A program made the position numbers and the translations under genes. Below the pieces are notes generated by a model. That model saw only the letters and a program-made list of their open reading frames with translations. It was not told where the DNA came from and searched no databases. Of a stretch of DNA of 64,000 nt, positions 26,033-35,145 are shown piece after piece; the stretch's first letter is position 1, and the number at the start of each line of letters is the position of its first letter. This DNA is from Bin87 sp965217175 (lineage in GTDB: Bacteria; Chloroflexota; Dehalococcoidia; Lucifugimonadales; UBA3495), in assembly GCA_965217175.1 (NCBI GenBank), contig OZ244251.1:434001-498000 (forward strand), in the 5' to 3' direction.

Positions 26033-28549
26033 TCAGGCGGGCAACCGCGCTCGCCGCAACCGCAGTGAGTTGCTGACCACGCTCACCGAACTCACGGCCA
26101 TTGCCAGGGCGGCGAGGATAGGATTCAGGAACCCGGCGTCTCCAAAGAAGAAGGACAGTCCGCCGGGAACGCCGCCCAGCGTCGCAAACAGTGGGTACAG
26201 CGCCCCGGCGGCCACGGGAATCAGCAGGGCGTTGTAGAAGAAGGCCCAGAACAGGTTTTGTCGGATGGTCCGCATGGTTGCCTTCGACAGCCGCAGGGCC
26301 GTGGCCGCCGCGGTCAGGTCGTCGCGCATCAACGTAATGTCCGCAGACTCGTGGGCGATATCAGAGCCGCCGCCCATCGCGATGCCCACGTCAGCTGACG
26401 CCAGGGCCGGCGCGTCGTTGATGCCGTCCCCAACCATGGCAACCACATGGCCGTCGGCCTGCAGCCGGTTGATTACGGCGGCCTTGTCGGCGGGAAGCAT
26501 CCCCGCGAAATAGCGGTCGATGCCACAGTCGGCGGCCACCGAAGCGGCCACCTCATCACGGTCGCCGGTCAGCATCACGGTTTGCACTCCCAGGGAATGC
26601 AGCGCGGCCACCGCTGTCCTGGCGCTGGTTTTTATCGCATCGGCGACGGCAATCACGCCCAGCAACCTGTTGTCTTTGGCGACGAACATGGGCGTGCGAC
26701 CCTGGGATGCCAACCGGTCAGCGGCCGAGGAGAGCGCCGGGTCAATTGCAATGGCGCAGTCGGCGAGCAGATTAGCGTTCCCCACGACGATTCGACTGCC
26801 ATCGACGGTGGCGTTGACGCCGGCGCCCCGCTGGGCGACGAATCTGGATGGCGTTACGACAGTCAATCCCCGCGCAATGGCGTGTTCCACCACGGCCCGA
26901 CCAATGGGATGCTCCGAGAGCTGCTCGGCGGCGGCGGCGTAGCGCAGGGCGTCGTCGGGCTCCACGCCGTCGGCTGGGATAACATCCGTCACCTGGGGTT
27001 GACCGGTGGTTAGCGTTCCGGTTTTGTCGACGGCAACCACGGTTACAGAATGAGCCCGTTCCAGCACGGCGGCGCTCCGGATCAGGATGCCCCGTTCGGC
27101 TCCACGCCCGACGCCGACGATAATGGCGGTCGGGGTAGCCAGCCCCAGGGCGCAGGGGCAGGCGATGATAAGCACGGCCACCAGCGTCAGGATTGCGTAC
27201 TGGAATGAAGGGTCTGGTCCCAGGAACAGCCACAAAATGGCCGCCGCTATTGCTATGCCGCCCACCGCCGGCACGAACCAGGCGGCTACTTGGTCGGCGA
27301 GACGCTGCACCGGCGCGGCGGAACCCTGCGCTTCTTCCACCAAGCGGATGATCTGCGCCAGGGTGGTGTCGGCGCCCACCCGGCCCGCGCGCAGTGTGAA
27401 GGCGCCGGTTCCGTTGAGCGTACCGGCGAACACCGGATCGCCCACGGATTTGTCCGCCGGCATACTCTCTCCGGTCAATGCTGATTCGTCCAGCGACGAC
27501 GCGCCGGTGGCAATCGCGCCGTCAACCGGCACGTACTCACCCGGGCGGACCGCCAGTATGTCACCGGCGGCGACCCGGTCGACGGGTATGTCGGAAATGG
27601 ATCCGTCGTCGGAGAGCAGATGGGCCGTTTGGGGTCGCAGGTCCATCAGCAAGGTTATAGCGCCCGACGTGCGGGCCAGCGCCCTTGACTCCAGCCACCG
27701 GCCCAGCAGAATCAGCGCGACGATGATGGCCGCCATGTCGAAATGCAGTTGGTGGCCGCCCACCGATGCCAGCGCCGCCGGCGCAACCAGCATCAACAGA
27801 ACCGCCACGGCGCTGTAGCCGTAGGCCACCGAGGTTCCCAGGGCGATGAGCGTGTGCATGTTGGGTTGCATCCGTCGCATCCCAGCCCAGCCGGCCACGT
27901 AGAACGGCCAACCGGCCCAGAGTTGCACCGGAGTCGCAACGGCCCAAAGCGCCAGTGGATACCACCAGATCGTCAGCAAACCGGGCGTCCACGGCAGGGC
28001 CGGGAAGCTGGCCAGCAATAGCGCGATGCCGCCGATTGCCGCCACGATGAGCCGGTTACGGATCTGGCGTTCTTCCCGCGAGCGGTGATCGCCGGGTCGT
28101 GATACGTCGCCGGAGGTGTCGAGTTGATAGCCGGAGTCAGCGACGGCGCGGGCCAGCGCGTCAGGCTCGAGGGCTTCGGGCAGGTGGGTTACTGCGGCGG
28201 TTGCCGTGGCGAGGTTGACCGACACATCATCCACGCCGGGAACGGACCTGATGGCTTCGGCCACGTGATGTACGCAGGCCGCGCAGGTCATGCCGGTTAC
28301 CGGGTACACCCGGCGTACCGGGGGTATGGAGTAACCGGCGGCGGCCACGGCGTCCGCCAGATGGTGGATGTTCGGGGGTTTTTCTCGGGTGTCGGTGAGG
28401 CTGACGGTAGCCCTGGCGGTGGCCAGATTCACGCTAACGTCCTGCACTCCGTCCACCATTCGGAGCGCCTCAGCCACGTGATGGACACAGGCGGCGCACG
28501 TCATCCCTTCAACCGGAATCGACACCGTTTCGAAATGCGGAGCGGTCAT
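26033..28549 (-). CDS. copA: copper-exporting P1B-type ATPase
   Basis: 838 residues. Two N-terminal HMA domains carry GMTCAACVHH (Cys18/Cys21 and a second pair near residues 88-91). Membrane segments follow, with the ion site ACPCALGLATPTA, phosphorylation motif DKTGTLTTGQP, MLTGDRDE, and the hinge motif MVGDGINDAPALASADVGIA. These mark subgroup P1B-1 (Cu+ export). The two HMA domains are near-duplicates. It is upstream of the YHS gene on the same strand and divergent from an MFS gene, with about 140 bases of AT-rich intergenic DNA where the promoters should be. No CopY/CueR-type regulator is next to it. Confidence 0.95.
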   Translation of the reverse strand: MTAPHFETVSIPVEGMTCAACVHHVAEALRMVDGVQDVSVNLATARATVSLTDTREKPPNIHHLADAVAAAGYSIPPVRRVYPVTGMTCAACVHHVAEAIRSVPGVDDVSVNLATATAAVTHLPEALEPDALARAVADSGYQLDTSGDVSRPGDHRSREERQIRNRLIVAAIGGIALLLASFPALPWTPGLLTIWWYPLALWAVATPVQLWAGWPFYVAGWAGMRRMQPNMHTLIALGTSVAYGYSAVAVLLMLVAPAALASVGGHQLHFDMAAIIVALILLGRWLESRALARTSGAITLLMDLRPQTAHLLSDDGSISDIPVDRVAAGDILAVRPGEYVPVDGAIATGASSLDESALTGESMPADKSVGDPVFAGTLNGTGAFTLRAGRVGADTTLAQIIRLVEEAQGSAAPVQRLADQVAAWFVPAVGGIAIAAAILWLFLGPDPSFQYAILTLVAVLIIACPCALGLATPTAIIVGVGRGAERGILIRSAAVLERAHSVTVVAVDKTGTLTTGQPQVTDVIPADGVEPDDALRYAAAAEQLSEHPIGRAVVEHAIARGLTVVTPSRFVAQRGAGVNATVDGSRIVVGNANLLADCAIAIDPALSSAADRLASQGRTPMFVAKDNRLLGVIAVADAIKTSARTAVAALHSLGVQTVMLTGDRDEVAASVAADCGIDRYFAGMLPADKAAVINRLQADGHVVAMVGDGINDAPALASADVGIAMGGGSDIAHESADITLMRDDLTAAATALRLSKATMRTIRQNLFWAFFYNALLIPVAAGALYPLFATLGGVPGGLSFFFGDAGFLNPILAALAMAVSSVSVVSNSLRLRRARLPA

Positions 28550-28688
28550 CGTTGCAACATATCAGCGTACCCATGAATTCACGTGCGGATTACGTACACA
28601 TTATATCAGTGAGCGATAATAACCCGTGCCATTCCTTGACAGGTTATCGAAGCCGGTAGCATACTGCCGCCATTCGAGGGAGAGGACT

Positions 28689-30200
28689 ATGGCCATAGTG
28701 AATCTTCGCCCGGCCGAGTTTGCGCTTGGCGGGCAGCCTATCCACTACGCGTGGGTAATCGTCGTTATTACGTCGGTAATGCGGCTGGTGTCATCGTCGT
28801 TCCGAATGGGATTCCCGGTAATGGTGCCCATCATATCCGAGGTCTTTGGGTGGAGCGAAGGTCTCATCTTGTTTGCCTTCTCCATGCAGTGGGTGGTGTC
28901 GGGCATGTTTGGCCCGCCATCCGGATGGCTGGGCGACCGCTACGGCGCCCGTTTCACCATGACGCTGGGAGCGTCGCTATACATAGCGGGCATGATTTTA
29001 ACCGGCTTCATGACCGAGATTTGGCAACTCTACTTGTTCTTCGGCATTCTGCTCAGCGCATCAATGGGGATCTTCCAGGTTCCGCTCACGGTTGCGGTTA
29101 CATCCTGGTTCCGCCGGCATCTTGGCTTGGGCATGGGGTTGTTGCAATCCTCCCAGGGTTTTGGGCCGGTAATCGCGCCGCCCATTATGCTCGGTCTGGT
29201 ATGGTTCTTCACCTTCGGCCCCGGGCAAGCTTGGACTCGCTTTTTCCCGTTCCTGGAACCCGAAACCATCGGGTTGCGGATGGCGTTCTGGGTGCCTGGA
29301 ATCGTAGGTGGCATCCTCCTCCTGCTATTGACTCGCCTTTTCCACAACTCTCCGGAGGACGTCGGAATGCGTCAGTTGGGCGCCGACGCCAACGAGCCGT
29401 CCCGTCGGGCGCCCACCACCGGCGTCGGGGCCAAGGAGCGAGCGCGTGTTTTCCTGAACCAGGTGCGCAAGACACCGGCGTTCTGGAACCTCATCGGCAT
29501 CCATTATTGGGGTTGCGCCGGCCACAGCATCGTGATCGTGTTCCTGCCACTTATGGTAGTTGATGCCTTGCGTCCTGAAGGAGGGTTCCAGGGAACTGGC
29601 TTGCTGAGCGCCGCGGCCATCGGCGCCGGCGCCGCCGCCACCATGAGCCTGGTGAGCACCATCACGCGCTTTGGTGTTCCTGTGGCCGCCGATCTGTTTG
29701 GCAGCAAATGGGTCATGGCCATTTGCTTCTTCTTGCAGTTCGCGCCTGTCTCCATCCTATTCTTCGCCGACACCCCGTGGATGTTCTACATGTTTGCCGT
29801 CCTGTTTGGTATCGGGTTTGGCGGTGAGATGTCTGCCTTCCCCATCATCAACCGGCAATATTACGGCAACGCACCAATCGGCAGCGCTTACGGGTTCCAG
29901 ATGATGGGAGCCGGATTCGGCATGGCCTCGGGCGCCTTGGCAGGCACCGGTCTACTCATCGGCGTGCGTGATTTGGGTTTTCCGACCTTCCTCGACAACC
30001 CGTACTGTTGGACGATTCTGCTGTCTTTCGTGATGAGTCTCATCGGCGTCATAGCAATTATGTTCTTGCCCAACACTCACCGGCAACAGTTGCCCGAATG
30101 GGAAAACGACCTGCCCGCCGAGATGCGAGAGGACACCGGGCCAGCGCCCGCTGCACCCGCAGCTGTGCCAGCGCCCGCCGGCTCCGGCGACAGCAACTGA
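28689..30200 (+). CDS. MFS transporter
   Basis: 503 residues and about 12 hydrophobic helices. The cytoplasmic loop after helix 2 reads GWLGDRYGARFTM, the motif A of the major facilitator superfamily. Helix 4-5 loop VAVTSWFRRHLGLGMGLLQS and a C-terminal half with a long amphipathic loop are typical of the monocarboxylate-porter-like carriers common in this lineage. The C-terminal tail is Ala/Pro-rich (GPAPAAPAAVPAPAG). The start at 28689 has GGGAGAGG upstream; the 21 codons before it are not part of the protein. The substrate is unknown. A second complete MFS carrier is at 42.0-43.4 kb. Confidence 0.88.
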   Translation: MAIVNLRPAEFALGGQPIHYAWVIVVITSVMRLVSSSFRMGFPVMVPIISEVFGWSEGLILFAFSMQWVVSGMFGPPSGWLGDRYGARFTMTLGASLYIAGMILTGFMTEIWQLYLFFGILLSASMGIFQVPLTVAVTSWFRRHLGLGMGLLQSSQGFGPVIAPPIMLGLVWFFTFGPGQAWTRFFPFLEPETIGLRMAFWVPGIVGGILLLLLTRLFHNSPEDVGMRQLGADANEPSRRAPTTGVGAKERARVFLNQVRKTPAFWNLIGIHYWGCAGHSIVIVFLPLMVVDALRPEGGFQGTGLLSAAAIGAGAAATMSLVSTITRFGVPVAADLFGSKWVMAICFFLQFAPVSILFFADTPWMFYMFAVLFGIGFGGEMSAFPIINRQYYGNAPIGSAYGFQMMGAGFGMASGALAGTGLLIGVRDLGFPTFLDNPYCWTILLSFVMSLIGVIAIMFLPNTHRQQLPEWENDLPAEMREDTGPAPAAPAAVPAPAGSGDSN

Positions 30201-30230
30201 TCGGCCAAACTCGCTCTCACTCGACTGCTT

Positions 30231-30274
30231 CAACGGCGCTGGTTCAGGGAACATTCCCCGAACCAGCGCCGTTG
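30231..30274. terminator. long hairpin after the MFS gene
   Basis: A perfect 15-bp stem CAACGGCGCTGGTTC / GAACCAGCGCCGTTG with a 14-base loop, 30 bases past the MFS stop. There is no T-run (TGATATAT follows), so termination strength is uncertain. Confidence 0.65.
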
Positions 30275-30340
30275 TGATATATGGGCCAGCCCGGTCGGAA
30301 AACGTTACGAACGGACGCACAGCATCGCGGACCCGCATTA

Positions 30341-30378
30341 ATCTGTCATTGCGAGAGCACTACGACGTGGCAATCTCG
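30341..30378. repeat. solo end of the MITE-like repeat
   Basis: ATCTGTCATTGCGAGAGCAC then TACGACGTGGCAATCTCG, which matches the left end of the 47.7-kb element (ATCTGTCATTGCAAGGAGCA, then TAGCGACGTGGCAATCG). It ends directly at the start codon of the lipoprotein gene, so it forms that gene's leader. Confidence 0.72.
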
Positions 30379-31503
30379 ATGACCAGCACGACCGGTTTGG
30401 TACGAGCGGCGGGGTTGCTGACCGTTTTGTTGATCCTGTTCGCCGCTATGGCCTGCAGCCAGCAGCCCCCGGAACCCGCCGCCACCCTGGTGGCAACGGC
30501 AACGGCAACCGCTACGGCGCCGTCAACCCCTTCCATCCCGGCCGCGACGCCCTCCCCTGGGGCTCCAGCCATCGCCACAACGCCGACTTCAGTCTCCACA
30601 CCGGAGGTTGTTCCTGCCCCCGACACCGCGATACGTCAGTCCGAATCCGACGGATTCAGCGACGATTCCGCCGATTATACAAACGAGCAAATCTCGGCGA
30701 TCGTGCAGGAAGAGTTGGCGTCGTTCGTGGCCAATGTGCTGAGCGATGACCCTGATCTCGATGAGCTCATGGCCCGACGCGCACAGGTTTGCCGGCCCGA
30801 TGTAGACGGCGCGCCCGATCAATACGAGGGATTACGCGAATTGTTCAGTAGTGTCAACGTTGCGTTGAAAGTAATTGCGGTGGAAAGGATGGAAGATGAT
30901 CTGGCGCGGGTAACTATCGACGTAACCATGGACGGCTCGCCAATTTCCCGGTTTCTGTCTCTTGTGCTCTATGTTTTTGAAGAGGGCCGCTGGCGCGAGG
31001 CCCATTGCCCGGCGGGTCGGGCCACATATCTGTCGATCGCGAACTCTGGGGCTGTGATCATCGGTGAGCCGGTCGAGGTGTCGGAATCTTTCAGTTCGCC
31101 CTCCTTCGTGTTTACGGTGCTAACGGCCCCGGCTGCCGTGGATGATTCCATCTTTCATTTACCCGTACGGGTAACCGCCAATACTGATCAAATGCAACCC
31201 GCACGCCTGTCTGTCGGCGGGTTCCTGAGCACTCAACCTCATGCTGATGATGGTGTGGCAATATGGACGACCGAAGGCCGAGGCAGCGGTTGTCCGGGTG
31301 GCTTCTACGACAATGCGGCGGGGGTTAGGCTTGATTACGGGCAGTCGTTGGACGGTTACCTCTGCTTCGGGCCCGATCCGTCCGGAGGTAGCCTCACCGT
31401 ACCGGCCGGTCCTTTCGTTCGCCTGGAGCTCTGGCTTCTGCTAAGCGACGAGGCCCCGCGGTACACCGTGGTAGACCTCACCCGCAGTGTGGTTTCGCCC
31501 TAG
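30379..31503 (+). CDS. secreted lipoprotein with NTF2-like region
   Basis: 374 residues. Begins MTSTTGLVRAAGLLTVLLIL then FAAMAC, a signal peptide with a lipobox-like Cys, followed by a low-complexity Ala/Thr/Pro stretch (about 35-80). The middle (about 120-220: QISAIVQEELASFVANVLS, ARRAQVCRPD, ARVTIDVTMDG, LVLYVFEEGRW) resembles an NTF2/SnoaL-like fold. The last 150 residues are a beta-rich domain of unknown type (PVRVTANTDQ, TVPAGPFVRLELW). The start was taken at the first Met before the signal peptide. An upstream in-frame extension reads through a dispersed repeat. A shorter copy of the middle domain lies at 33.1 kb. Confidence 0.68.
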   Translation: MTSTTGLVRAAGLLTVLLILFAAMACSQQPPEPAATLVATATATATAPSTPSIPAATPSPGAPAIATTPTSVSTPEVVPAPDTAIRQSESDGFSDDSADYTNEQISAIVQEELASFVANVLSDDPDLDELMARRAQVCRPDVDGAPDQYEGLRELFSSVNVALKVIAVERMEDDLARVTIDVTMDGSPISRFLSLVLYVFEEGRWREAHCPAGRATYLSIANSGAVIIGEPVEVSESFSSPSFVFTVLTAPAAVDDSIFHLPVRVTANTDQMQPARLSVGGFLSTQPHADDGVAIWTTEGRGSGCPGGFYDNAAGVRLDYGQSLDGYLCFGPDPSGGSLTVPAGPFVRLELWLLLSDEAPRYTVVDLTRSVVSP

Positions 31504-31667
31504 CGATTGTTCCGTTCAACAGGCGGGTGCCCATCCGGGATTGGGATGCCATCGCGAGGATGCAGATGGCACTCCGTTGGTGGCAATTCGGGTGCCGTCG
31601 CGTTATGATGTCGCCAACTGTAGTAAACCCCCAGCCGCAATTTCAGCGGCGCCAAGGAGGCGTTATC

Positions 31668-32657
31668 GTGGCAGACGGAATAACAATTTTGGTAGGAACA
31701 GCCGGACAGGGTGTGATGCGCAGCGTGGACAGCGGGGAATCCTGGCGTCGGGTTGGCATTACCCAGGGCATCCACTCCGATGCGGTGGTGCGATGTTTAA
31801 CGCCCGTGCCCGGCAGCGACAGCGCGGTGTTGGCCGGCTGCGACCGGGGCATCATTCGCAGCGATGACAACGGCGATACCTGGCATCGCGTTGACACCAT
31901 TATGAACGACACGGCGGTTTGGGCCATCGCGTTCGACCCGTCCAACCCCAGGGTGGGATTCGCCGGCACCGGCACTCCGAATCCTTGCCGCATCTACCGC
32001 ACGCGCGACGGTGGGCAAACCTGGGAACTGCGCCCGGTGGAAGTTGCCGCAGAGTGTCCGGCGGTGGGCGTACCGCGCGTTACCGGCATCGCTGTGGACC
32101 CGACCAACGGCGACAGCGTTTGGGTCGGTATCGAGGTGGATGGGTTGCGGCACAGCTCTGACGGCGGCGATACGTGGGAAACCGTGGATCATCGCGCCAT
32201 CCCCAACCTGGATATCCACAACGTTACCGTAACCGCCGGCCCACCCCAACGGGTCGTGGTATTGGTCAACGACGATGTGTTCCTGAGCGACGACGATGGT
32301 GGCTCGTGGCGCAACCTGGGCGTCCGCCAGAATTTCCCCCTGGGTTACCCTCGCGGCATCAAGGTCAAGGCCGACGACCCCCAAACCATCTTTGCCACCT
32401 TCGGCGACACCACGCCCGGCTCGAAGGGTGTTGTGATGCGCTCCGAGGACTCTGGCGCCAACTGGGAGAGTTTGAGTTTGCCGGTGGAACCCAACACCGC
32501 CATGTGGGTCGTGAACTCCCAGCTGCAGAACCCCGACTTCCTGTTGGCTGGCAGTCGGTACGGGTATCTGTATCAGTCGGGCGACGCCGGAACATCATGG
32601 TCCAAGTTTGACCGGGAGTTCAGCGAAATATCCTCGGTGATGTGGATGCCCAACTGA
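31668..32657 (+). CDS. BNR-repeat (sialidase-like) beta-propeller protein, paralogue
   Basis: 329 residues with seven Asp-box motifs: SVDSGESW, SDDNGDTW, TRDGGQTW, SSDGGDTW, SDDDGGSW, SEDSGANW and SGDAGTSW. This predicts a seven-bladed propeller. No signal peptide. The start is the GTG at 31668, because AGGAGG (31655-31660) lies seven bases upstream and the protein then begins VADGITILVGTAGQG, matching the paralogue's start (TISVGTIGGG). The 47 codons before it are not protein. The paralogue is on the other strand at 16.2-17.2 kb. Function unknown. Confidence 0.84.
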   Translation: MADGITILVGTAGQGVMRSVDSGESWRRVGITQGIHSDAVVRCLTPVPGSDSAVLAGCDRGIIRSDDNGDTWHRVDTIMNDTAVWAIAFDPSNPRVGFAGTGTPNPCRIYRTRDGGQTWELRPVEVAAECPAVGVPRVTGIAVDPTNGDSVWVGIEVDGLRHSSDGGDTWETVDHRAIPNLDIHNVTVTAGPPQRVVVLVNDDVFLSDDDGGSWRNLGVRQNFPLGYPRGIKVKADDPQTIFATFGDTTPGSKGVVMRSEDSGANWESLSLPVEPNTAMWVVNSQLQNPDFLLAGSRYGYLYQSGDAGTSWSKFDREFSEISSVMWMPN

Positions 32658-32715
32658 TGGTGCGTCTCCTCCTCCCGAACGGGCAGGATGGAGACCAATC
32701 ATACGGGTTGGATGA

Positions 32716-32744
32716 GATGGGTCCGCGAGCAACGCGGACCCATC
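32716..32744. terminator. hairpin downstream of the BNR gene
   Basis: A perfect 12-bp stem GATGGGTCCGCG/CGCGGACCCATC with a 5-base loop (AGCAA) between the BNR gene and the TM2 gene. There is no T-run, so it may be a processing or attenuation structure instead of a terminator. Confidence 0.55.
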
Positions 32745-32776
32745 AGGCGTAGACGAGGAGTACAGAGGAACATCAA

Positions 32777-32974
32777 ATGAAATCGAAGTCGACTGCTATC
32801 CTGGTGGCATTCTTTTTGGGTGGCTTCGGCATCAACAAATTTTACCTCGGCAGACCCGGTCAGGGCATTGCGACTATCCTGACACTCGGCGGGTTCTTTA
32901 GCATCTGGCCTTTCATCAACTTCATCCAATACATTCTGATGAGCGAAGACGATTTCGCGCAAAAATACGGCTAG
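32777..32974 (+). CDS. TM2-domain membrane protein
   Basis: 65 residues with two hydrophobic helices. MKSKSTAILVAFFLGGFGIN then KFYLGRPGQGIATILTLG shows the TM2 signature GxxGxxxFYLG, with the second helix ending at WPFINFIQYIL. The function is unknown; TM2 proteins sit in the inner membrane, often next to secreted factors. Ribosome site AGAGGAACATCAA upstream of the ATG. Confidence 0.82.
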   Translation: MKSKSTAILVAFFLGGFGINKFYLGRPGQGIATILTLGGFFSIWPFINFIQYILMSEDDFAQKYG

Positions 32975-33106
32975 CCCGACCGGGATAAACCGACGGGCAT
33001 TGCTTGCAGTGAGTGGCCCTGGTAGTGCCGGAGGTTTAGCGGTTGTAGTCGGCGGCATCGGCTAGGGCATCGTGGTCCGCTCTGGAAAGCTAACGACACC
33101 AGATGG

Positions 33107-33397
33107 TTGCGTCTGCCTATACGCCGAGGCCCTGGCCCGGACCCGCCAGCGACGGCCACCGCCGTGTTTGCCCAGAGCTGCCAGCAAAGCGCCACCGGCT
33201 TTGTCGTGTACCTCCGCGATCTCCAGGAGATGATCGGCAACTCGGAAATCGGGTTGGAAATCAGGGGAGTTGCCAAATTGCTGGACACCGAGGCCGTGGT
33301 AGTGGCTGAAATTACGGTGAACGGCGCATCGGAATTGGGTCTGGTGCGTTCTCTCTTCGTTTTCGAAAACGGGGAGTGGTTGATGGGCGGCTGCTGA
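33107..33397 (+). pseudogene. truncated copy of the lipoprotein's NTF2-like domain
   Basis: AQSCQQSATGFVVYLRDLQE followed by MIGNSEIGLEIRGVAKLLD, AVVVAEITVNGAS and SLFVFENGEWLMGGC aligns piece by piece with the lipoprotein at 30.4-31.5 kb (AQVCRPDVDG, GLRELFSSVNVALKVIAVE, ARVTIDVTMDGS, LVLYVFEEGRWREAHC). Both the signal peptide and the C-terminal domain are missing, and the upstream part (MRLPIRRGPG) is not alike. It is most likely the remnant of a second lipoprotein gene 1.6 kb away. Confidence 0.5.
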
Positions 33398-33595
33398 AGC
33401 GGGGCGCCAGCGATTCCATACACGACTGCCATTCGCCGCCGGCACAACGCGCTGCCGCCGCGCTTCATTCTCGGCATTAACGAAAGTCGGGTAACGGGCT
33501 GCCGACGGGCCTTCCAGATTGCGCTATACTGGCGCCAATCGGTAGGCTACGAGTTGCGACCCAAAGCCGGCGGTGGCCGGCCACGGAGGAAAATT

Positions 33596-35020
33596 ATGCT
33601 GGACTTGATCATTCGCGGCGGACAGGTGGTTACACCTTGGGGCGTGGGCGACTGGGACGTTTGTGTTCAGGGCGAGAAAATCGTCGCCATCACGGCTCCC
33701 AACACCATGACCGACGACGTGGTACGGGTTATTGACGCCACCGGCAAGGTTGTGGTCCCTGGAGGCATCGAGCCGCACGCCCACATCGACGCGCCCATCA
33801 TGGGGCCGGGCAACCTGCGCACCGCGCCGCCGGAGCAGGTGAGTCGCGCCGCGCTGTTTGGCGGCACCACCACCCTGATGGATTTCGCCATCCATCATCC
33901 CGGCAACACCATCCCAGAGGCGATGCAGGAGCGCACCAACTCCTGGCGGGGAAATTCTTACGCCGACTACGCCCACCACCTGATGGTTCTGGGCGAAATT
34001 CCCCAGCGAACCCTGGAGTCGCTCCCCGAGTATATTCAGGGAGGTTGGGCTTCGGTGAAGATTTTTACCACCAACATCCGGCCGCCCGAGATGTCTGGCG
34101 AGCCGCGCAAGGTTGGAATGGGACACCTTCATGATCTGATGGAAGTGATCCAGCGCCATGACGGGATGCTGCTGGTTCACTCCGAAGATGACGACATGGT
34201 GCAGTACATGTACGACAAGCTGCAGCGCGAGGAACGCAACGAGTGGTGGAACATGCCGCAAGTGCACAGCAACGAGTCGGAGGACGTGTCCTTCCGGCGC
34301 GTGCTGCGAGTGGCCGAGTGGACCGGATCACCCGTCTACTTCGTGCACGTCAGCGCCCGGGAAGGCATCAACGCCATCGGCGAAGCGCGCAACAAAGGCA
34401 TGGCGATCTACGGCGAAACTCTGCACAACTACGCCTGCTTCAACGCCAACAATTACAAAGAAGAAAACGGGATGAAGTACCACACCTACCCGTCGCTCAA
34501 GTCCCCCGAGGACGCAGCCATGCTGTGGAAGGGCATCGCGTGGGGCGGCCTGCACACCATGGCCACCGACGAGTATTGCACCAACTGGAATCTCAAGATC
34601 GAGGGCAAGACGGTGCGCGACGTTACCGGCGGCCACAATGGAGCCGAAACCCGCGTGGGCATCACCTACAGCGAAGGCGTATCCAAGCGTGGAATGTCAT
34701 TGCAGCGGTTTGCGGATGTGACATCGACCAACTCCGCGCGCATCATGGGGCTGTACCCGCGCAAAGGGATCCTGGCGCCGGGCAGCGATGCCGACATCAC
34801 CCTCATCGACCCGTCCATCAAGAAGCGACTGACCATGGACGATTTTCACATCAGCGACTACAGCATTTGGGAAGACTTTGAGATCGAGGGTTGGCCGGTA
34901 ATGACAATCCTGCGCGGCACCGTGGCCGTGGAGAATGGGCAGCTCACCGCCCCGGCCGGTGGCGGCCAGTGGATCTCCCGGAAGGTGGATCGGGAGGTAA
35001 CCAGCCGCCCGATTGGGTAA
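33596..35020 (+). CDS. dihydropyrimidinase/hydantoinase-like amidohydrolase
   Basis: 474 residues, cyclic amidohydrolase. Metal ligands: His61 and His63 (GGIEPHAHID), the carboxylated lysine Lys155 (SVKIFTTN), His195 (LLVHSED), His251 (YFVHVSAR) and Asp325 (MATDEYC). The set is complete, so hydrolysis of a cyclic imide or amide (dihydropyrimidine, hydantoin or allantoin-like) is likely. ATG at 33596 is preceded by GGAGG; the 14 codons upstream are not protein. It is monocistronic with a hairpin at 35062-35091. Its last about 57 codons are duplicated at 38.1 kb. Confidence 0.87.
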   Translation: MLDLIIRGGQVVTPWGVGDWDVCVQGEKIVAITAPNTMTDDVVRVIDATGKVVVPGGIEPHAHIDAPIMGPGNLRTAPPEQVSRAALFGGTTTLMDFAIHHPGNTIPEAMQERTNSWRGNSYADYAHHLMVLGEIPQRTLESLPEYIQGGWASVKIFTTNIRPPEMSGEPRKVGMGHLHDLMEVIQRHDGMLLVHSEDDDMVQYMYDKLQREERNEWWNMPQVHSNESEDVSFRRVLRVAEWTGSPVYFVHVSAREGINAIGEARNKGMAIYGETLHNYACFNANNYKEENGMKYHTYPSLKSPEDAAMLWKGIAWGGLHTMATDEYCTNWNLKIEGKTVRDVTGGHNGAETRVGITYSEGVSKRGMSLQRFADVTSTNSARIMGLYPRKGILAPGSDADITLIDPSIKKRLTMDDFHISDYSIWEDFEIEGWPVMTILRGTVAVENGQLTAPAGGGQWISRKVDREVTSRPIG

Positions 35021-35061
35021 GTCCCGCCAAATAGTCGCATGACATTGCGTCCGCAAAATCC

Positions 35062-35091
35062 CATGCCCCGGCGACTCAGGCCCGGGGCATG
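35062..35091. terminator. GC-rich hairpin after the amidohydrolase
   Basis: Stem CATGCCCCGG/CCGGGGCATG with a 10-base loop, 40 bases after the stop. There is no T-run. It is also downstream of the converging two-component operon and could serve both. Confidence 0.6.
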
Positions 35092-35145
35092 GAGCGTTTC
35101 CGGCAGGTCATGAAGTTGTGTGGCCGCGTCCGGCGTGGCCCCTGG

